NCBI GenBank assembly: GCA_018266255.1
Contig: JAFEAT010000011.1
Span: 165,003 to 229,002 of the forward strand
DNA from: Cyanobacteria bacterium SZAS-4
GTDB lineage: Bacteria; Cyanobacteriota; Vampirovibrionia; Obscuribacterales; Obscuribacteraceae
Direction: 5' to 3'
DNA: 64,000 nucleotides
Made by a program: the position numbers and the translations under genes. The notes under the pieces are model-generated. The model did not search any database. It was not told the DNA's origin and saw nothing but the letters and a program-made list of their open reading frames with translations. Positions 60,237 through 64,000 of the stretch are shown piece by piece (the first letter of the stretch is position 1; every line of letters starts with the position of its first letter).

Positions 60237-60704
60237 TTAAGGCTGCGTTTGCAGTTCTTTAACCGCCGCAGGTGTGGCTCGGAAGCTTATGGCGATACGG
60301 TTATAGGCATTCATCAACGAAATCGCCAGCGTCAGGTCGACGACTTCCTTGTCCGAAAAATACTTACGAACCGCCTCATAAGCTTCGTCATGAACCCGAG
60401 TTTCAACGACGTTCGTCACTGTCTCGCACCAGGCCAGAGCCGCGCGCTCATGCTCCGAAAACATCTCACTTGCTTCATGCCAAACCGGTAGAAGAACTAA
60501 CTTCTCGTTCGGCACACCGGCTTTCAACAAATCTCGCGTATGCATGTCTACACAATAGGCGCAGCCATTTATCTGCGAAACCCGCAAGTAGACGAGATTT
60601 ATTATGGCGAAACGCAACTTCGAATGGGCGATGTAATTGTGAACTGCCGCGAACGCTGCCATTCCGTCTGGCGCGATTGCCGAGTAATCTAATCGTTGGG
60701 TCAT
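60237..60704 (-). CDS. AhpD-like alkylhydroperoxidase (carboxymuconolactone decarboxylase family)
   Basis: A 155-residue helical protein with the AhpD-type redox site Cys48-Ala-Tyr-Cys51 and His55 (NGCAYCVDMHTRDLLKAG). These proteins reduce peroxides or act as thiol partners of lipoyl systems. The ATG at 60704 has AAGGAAA upstream. The CMD fold phrase FAIINLVYLRVSQINGCAYC is typical. It follows the NADAR-domain gene after 40 bases on the same strand, so the two may be co-transcribed. Function as a peroxidase is known for the family; the physiological substrate is not. Confidence 0.9.
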   Translation of the reverse strand: MTQRLDYSAIAPDGMAAFAAVHNYIAHSKLRFAIINLVYLRVSQINGCAYCVDMHTRDLLKAGVPNEKLVLLPVWHEASEMFSEHERAALAWCETVTNVVETRVHDEAYEAVRKYFSDKEVVDLTLAISLMNAYNRIAISFRATPAAVKELQTQP

Positions 60705-60744
60705 TCTTTCACTTTCCTTTCCGCCGGATATTCCTTTCTAGAAT

Positions 60745-61461
60745 CTACTCTCTCTGCCGGAATTCGTCTCTTAGTTCAGTTAAGATCTTAACGAAAACAG
60801 TCGCTGGAAAATTCGACTTTGGATGATCTGGACGACCTGTGTTATGAATAATTTCGCGCGGATAGCTCTCTATCAAAGCTTTTGCAACTTCTGGGTTTTG
60901 TTCGATCTTCGCTCTGATAGCGCGCCCGATCAAAGCCTGGTGTTCCGGGCTGCCCATTTTGATTGTCACGCCACCATATATGGTTTCAGTCGGTTTGTGC
61001 GATTTGCCAGCATCTTTTGCTTCGGCACCAAAAAGTTTTGCCATCTCCCGTCTCTTTTTCGCGTCGGAAAATTTCAAGCTCACATAAAATCCTTCCACGG
61101 AGTGATATCTGACATCGTCGAGTACGAAAGGCGTATGAGCGAAGTTTGAGAGCAGACGCGCTCCCTCATTGGTTGAGGTACTGACCACGTTGAACGGACG
61201 CTCGTGCTCAGGCAAAGTCTCAATTACTTCGCCATCCTCGCCGGTGAAAATTTTTCGACCGTCAGGTGTTAATTGCGTGACACCGATATCTGGTTTTCTG
61301 ATTTCTCTTCTACCGTCGGGTGAAATAATAACCACAGTGTTATTTGTCTTTGTTATCACACGTGTGCCATCTTCTTGCATCACATCTGATACTATGCCGC
61401 CTCGCACCGCCGACTCCTCCGCCTCGTCTTGCCGATTCCGCATTGTCCGTAAAAGATCCAT
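60745..61461 (-). CDS. NADAR-domain protein
   Basis: A 238-residue protein. The N-terminal about 90 residues include two short beta units with DG turns (IISPDGRREIRKPDIG, QLTPDGRKIFTGEDGEV). The C-terminal about 150 residues are a NADAR (formerly DUF1768) domain: LSNFAHTPFVLDDVRYHSVE, GFYVSLKFSD, then IYGGVTIKMGSPEHQALIGR and a final IIHNTGRPDHPKSNFPATVF. NADAR proteins act on NAD- or ADP-ribose-type substrates, including as N-glycosidases on ADP-ribosylated groups, and some are linked to phage defence. The start at the ATG at 61461 (AGAGAAG before it) is chosen over a TTG at 61512. No toxin or DNA-modifying ADP-ribosyltransferase gene was seen beside it. Confidence 0.85.
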   Translation of the reverse strand: MDLLRTMRNRQDEAEESAVRGGIVSDVMQEDGTRVITKTNNTVVIISPDGRREIRKPDIGVTQLTPDGRKIFTGEDGEVIETLPEHERPFNVVSTSTNEGARLLSNFAHTPFVLDDVRYHSVEGFYVSLKFSDAKKRREMAKLFGAEAKDAGKSHKPTETIYGGVTIKMGSPEHQALIGRAIRAKIEQNPEVAKALIESYPREIIHNTGRPDHPKSNFPATVFVKILTELRDEFRQRE

Positions 61462-61567
61462 TGTATCTTCTCTGTCAGTCGGGCGCTTTTCATTCACCAA
61501 ATTGTGTCCCAAGATATAATCGTTTCAGTCGTCCCCGCCAATCAGATTTGACCCCGCCGAGTAAGAT

Positions 61568-61711
61568 ATGAATGAAGTAAGTTGTAAATCTTGCTATCGA
61601 GCAGAAGATTCTGACGCTTGCTACTGCTGGATTTTTGAATTGACTCGAACGTTTTGTGTTGTTGGTGTAATAGGTGCGATTATCTACGCACTCGTCGGGC
61701 GATTGCTGTAA
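61568..61711 (+). CDS. 47-residue Cys-rich single-span membrane protein
   Basis: A frame from the ATG at 61568 to the TAA at 61711 encodes 47 residues. The N-terminal half has Cys at 6, 9, 18 and 20 (SCKSCYRAEDSDACYC), a pattern like a small metal site or two disulfides. The C-terminal half is a hydrophobic helix (FCVVGVIGAIIYALVGRLL) ending at the stop. GAGTAAG lies just upstream. It ends 3 bases before the ATG of the kinase-like gene at 61715, which suggests co-translation. I recognise no family. Small size means it could be chance, but spacing and composition support a real gene. Confidence 0.6.
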   Translation: MNEVSCKSCYRAEDSDACYCWIFELTRTFCVVGVIGAIIYALVGRLL

Positions 61712-61714
61712 TTC

Positions 61715-62836
61715 ATGTCTACTAGTCCAACAAATTTATCGCAGCATATGTCACATTCATCTCGCATGGAGCGGTTTGAAAAAGCATCGGCCGCTTTATC
61801 TTTGATGAACGATGATGAAGTGCAGAAGCGTTTGGAGCGTGCCGACACTGCCTACACAGGAATTGGTGGGACTGCCGTTTCATTGGACATCGGCGGAGTT
61901 AGAATTTTTACCAAACGAGTTGCGATTACTCGTCTCGAGATGCTGGCGGAAAATCTCATGTCCACGCGGAATATTTTTGAACTTCCGCCATCCTATCATT
62001 ATGGAATCGTTTCGCTTGGTTTTGGCGCATGGCGAGAGTTGGCATCGCATGTGATGACGACAGAATGGGTTCGATCGCAAAAGTGCGAAAGTTTCCCGCT
62101 TTTGTACCATTCTCGGATCTTGGAGAATCAAAAACGGCGCGAACCGACTGCCGAATTGAAGGCGGAATTGTCTGGCATTCTTTCGTATTGGAATAATCTG
62201 CCATCAGTATCGCTGCGGTTGAGTGAATTGGAAAATTCAACGACGGATTTGATTCTGTTTCTCGAACATGTTCCTCACAATCTTTTTGAATGGTTGAATC
62301 AGTATCGTGATTCTAGTGAAGATGAAATTTCAGCCGCATGTTCGATGTTTGAACGCAATCTGCGACGAGAGGTTCCATTCATGAGCTCGAACGGTTTCTT
62401 CCATCTTGACGCACACTCCAAGAACATTCTCACCGATGGGAATGCACTCTACTTTGCCGATTTCGGATTGGCTATGTCGACACTATTTGATTTGTCATCC
62501 GATGAACAGGAGTTTGCCGAGCACAATCAGTTGCATGACCTTTCTCATACGATTTCGCAACTAGTCAATTGGCTTGTCACCACAACTGGTGGCACCGAGG
62601 CTCGTGATGTCCATCATCGCAATAAATTGATTGCTCTGTGTGCCGCTGGTGAGGAAGTTGAATTCACCTCTAAGTCAGCGGGCTCTGTAATCTACCGATA
62701 CGCAAAGATTGCACATCTGTTCAATGACTTTTACGGCAAACTATTTCGGGGATTCGCTGAAACTCCTTTTCCCGCAGACCAACTGCGACTGGCGTGGAGC
62801 CAACTGCTCCATGCCGAGAGCCAACTAGGCCTTTGA
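61715..62836 (+). CDS. Protein kinase-like protein
   Basis: A 373-residue protein of the protein-kinase-like fold. The catalytic loop is HLDAHSKNIL (Asp and Asn in the usual H-x-D-x4-N order) at about 228-237, and the metal motif is DFGLA (YFADFGLAMS) about 15 residues later. A candidate ATP-binding Lys is in RIFTKRVAIT near residue 68, although the usual Gly-rich loop is not clear (TGIGGTAVSLDIGG may serve). No Ser/Thr-kinase activation segment such as APE was found, so it could phosphorylate a small molecule or a protein. It follows the Cys-rich peptide gene by 3 bases. Its stop codon begins a 20-bp-period repeat array. Confidence 0.82.
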   Translation: MSTSPTNLSQHMSHSSRMERFEKASAALSLMNDDEVQKRLERADTAYTGIGGTAVSLDIGGVRIFTKRVAITRLEMLAENLMSTRNIFELPPSYHYGIVSLGFGAWRELASHVMTTEWVRSQKCESFPLLYHSRILENQKRREPTAELKAELSGILSYWNNLPSVSLRLSELENSTTDLILFLEHVPHNLFEWLNQYRDSSEDEISAACSMFERNLRREVPFMSSNGFFHLDAHSKNILTDGNALYFADFGLAMSTLFDLSSDEQEFAEHNQLHDLSHTISQLVNWLVTTTGGTEARDVHHRNKLIALCAAGEEVEFTSKSAGSVIYRYAKIAHLFNDFYGKLFRGFAETPFPADQLRLAWSQLLHAESQLGL

Positions 62837-62912
62837 GATGCGCCGTTCGTTTTTGAGGTGCACCGACCGCCATCGAGGTTCGCCCGCCGTCATCCATGTG
62901 CACCTTGACGAC
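62833..62912 (+). repeat. 20-bp-period tandem array starting at a stop codon
   Basis: Four units of 20 bp run from 62833: TTGAGATGCGCCGTTCGTTT, TTGAGGTGCACCGACCGCCA, TCGAGGTTCGCCCGCCGTCA and TCCATGTGCACCTTGACGAC. They share a core T-x-GAGGT-x-C-x-CC. The first holds the TGA of the kinase-like gene. The period is not a multiple of three. Confidence 0.7.
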
Positions 62913-63020
62913 TCGTTGGGGTCACTTAAAGTCGCAAACCGTCGTCACATGTTTATCAATGCTGCTTGCAAAGGTCTAGAATAGTGGCAGCTGGAGTCCT
63001 GGAATCGGAGTCACTGTTAT

Positions 63021-64000
63021 ATGCGCTATCTCGCCCTGGCATGCGATTACGACGGCACGCTAACGACCGATAATGAGCCAAGCCCTGAAGCTTTTGGAAA
63101 GCTCAGGCAAGTGCGCGCGTCTGGTCGAAAAGTGGTGCTGGTGACTGGTCGCACGCTCGGACAACTGCAAGAATCCTGTCAAGAACTCGACGCATTCGAT
63201 AGCATCGTCTTGGAAAATGGCGCTGTTATCTATGACCCTAATACCGGCACCAGCCGTTTGCTCTGTGCTCCGCCACCGCACGGTTTCGTTTCGAGATTGA
63301 AGAAGAAGGGTGTAACCGGCGTCACAGTTGGTGAGGCGATCGTTGCTACCTGGTCACCGCAAGAGAGCGCTGTGCTGGGTGTAATTAGAGCCATGGGTCT
63401 CGATCTACAGCTCAGCTTCAACCGCAACGCCGTTCTGGTATTGCCGCCAGGCATCAACAAGGCATCGGGATTGCAAGTCGCGCTGGAAGGTCTCGGAATT
63501 TCTCCACACAATGTCGTGGGTGTCGGAAACGCCGAAAACGATCACATTTTTCTTTCCTACTGCAAATGTTCAGCGGCAGTTGCGAATGCAACAGATCTGG
63601 TGAAGAACGATGCTGACTGGGTGCTGGAGGGTGAAGAAGCTGCGGGAATTTGTGAGCTGATCGAACAACTCGTAGACAACGATTTGCAGAAACTGCGATT
63701 GGAGATGACACGCGCTAAATTGCCAATCGGCTCGTCAGATCAAGGACCAGTAACTATAGATGCATACAATAGTAGAGTGCTGATCGCTGGTCCGTCGCGC
63801 AGTGGCAAGTCTCGTTTGACATGCGGATTGTTAGAGAGACTCGGCGCAGCTCGTTATCAATTCTGTGTTGTAGATCCTGAAGCCGACTTCGACGGTTTCC
63901 CCGGTGCTGTCACATTAGGTAGCACCACCAACGCACCAGATGTGGAGCACGTGGTGCTCGCGTTGAAGAATCCGGATAATAGAGTTACGGTGAATCTAGT
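63021..64000 (+). CDS. HAD hydrolase (Cof/sucrose-phosphatase-like) fused to a P-loop ATPase domain, 3' end outside window
   Basis: At least 326 residues, open to the window end. Residues 1 to about 220 are a HAD-superfamily hydrolase of the IIB kind: Asp9-x-Asp11 in ACDYDGTL, the Thr of VTGR, Lys in PPGINKASGL and GVGNAENDH as the last motif. From about residue 245 a P-loop follows, with Walker A GPSRSGKS (VLIAGPSRSGKSRL) and a strand VVDPEADF that fits Walker B or the HerA/DUF853 start. The start ATG at 63021 has GGAG at 63007. A phosphatase joined to an ATPase of this kind is unusual; a role in trehalose- or mannosyl-phosphate chemistry for the HAD half is possible from family history but not shown. 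Confidence 0.85.
   Translation, partial: MRYLALACDYDGTLTTDNEPSPEAFGKLRQVRASGRKVVLVTGRTLGQLQESCQELDAFDSIVLENGAVIYDPNTGTSRLLCAPPPHGFVSRLKKKGVTGVTVGEAIVATWSPQESAVLGVIRAMGLDLQLSFNRNAVLVLPPGINKASGLQVALEGLGISPHNVVGVGNAENDHIFLSYCKCSAAVANATDLVKNDADWVLEGEEAAGICELIEQLVDNDLQKLRLEMTRAKLPIGSSDQGPVTIDAYNSRVLIAGPSRSGKSRLTCGLLERLGAARYQFCVVDPEADFDGFPGAVTLGSTTNAPDVEHVVLALKNPDNRVTVNL

Noticed and set aside
1..64000. tRNA or rRNA genes
   Set aside because: No cloverleaf or conserved rRNA stretch was recognised by reading; a covariance-model scan was not possible, so absence is not proven.

Overview
The window (about 48% GC by eye, protein-coding on both strands) looks like a chromosome segment of a non-photosynthetic cyanobacterial relative, most plausibly the Melainabacteria/Vampirovibrionia group near Obscuribacterales. 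This is an inference. It rests on the heavy load of exported TPR and Sel1 repeat proteins, a TPR-CHAT protein, a cyanobacterial-style periplasmic domain fused to a Kef antiporter, and many exported or membrane proteins without recognisable families. No rRNA, tRNA, transposase, integrase or phage structural module was recognised. Layout: 59-2252 holds two divergent Sel1-repeat genes; 2343-3787 a small exported trypsin-like protease and a small secreted protein; 3986-10137 five consecutive TPR genes, most with their own promoter region and hairpin terminator; 10840-17610 a tight three-gene operon of an exported TPR-metzincin protease, an exported TPR protein and a 1446-residue exported TPR-CHAT protein. 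17815-23882 carries a degenerate receiver-GAF protein, a DUF2339 membrane giant and several unknown small proteins. 24056-28217 is a five-gene translationally coupled operon that looks like an undescribed fatty-acyl or hydrocarbon pathway (ketoacyl synthase III, heme-oxygenase-like diiron oxidase, membrane desaturase and two unknown proteins). 28276-37238 has a two-component system, a thioredoxin-like protein, a DUF4184 protein, a third Sel1 gene and a hydrolase-TPR-thioredoxin fusion. 37380-50545 has a Kef-USP antiporter, several unknown exported or membrane proteins, a type IB topoisomerase, a voltage-gated K+ channel and a bacterioferritin-like protein. 51055-64000 has a GH3 glucosidase, a cytochrome b-molybdopterin fusion, a DUF3142/TPR pair, a lysozyme-domain protein, an AhpD-like/NADAR pair, a small Cys-rich membrane protein next to a kinase-like protein, and a HAD/P-loop fusion cut by the window end. 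Two cross-cutting patterns stand out. First, an inverted repeat TTGACG-N4-CGTCAA (five clear copies and one degenerate) sits in the upstream regions of TPR or Sel1 genes at positions 1054, 3883, 4802, 5739, 10632 and 34914. This suggests a dedicated regulon for the repeat proteins. Second, short tandem duplications recur exactly at gene 3' ends. In two genes the C-terminal codons are repeated in frame after the stop codon (33710-33820 and 40001-40057). Three 20-bp palindromic repeats spaced exactly 36 bp apart (50737-50828) and a 20-bp-period array (62833-62912) add to the repeat content. Starts were moved from the longest reading frame wherever a clear ribosome binding site marks an internal codon. 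Family names are from memory of sequence motifs; no database search was run.
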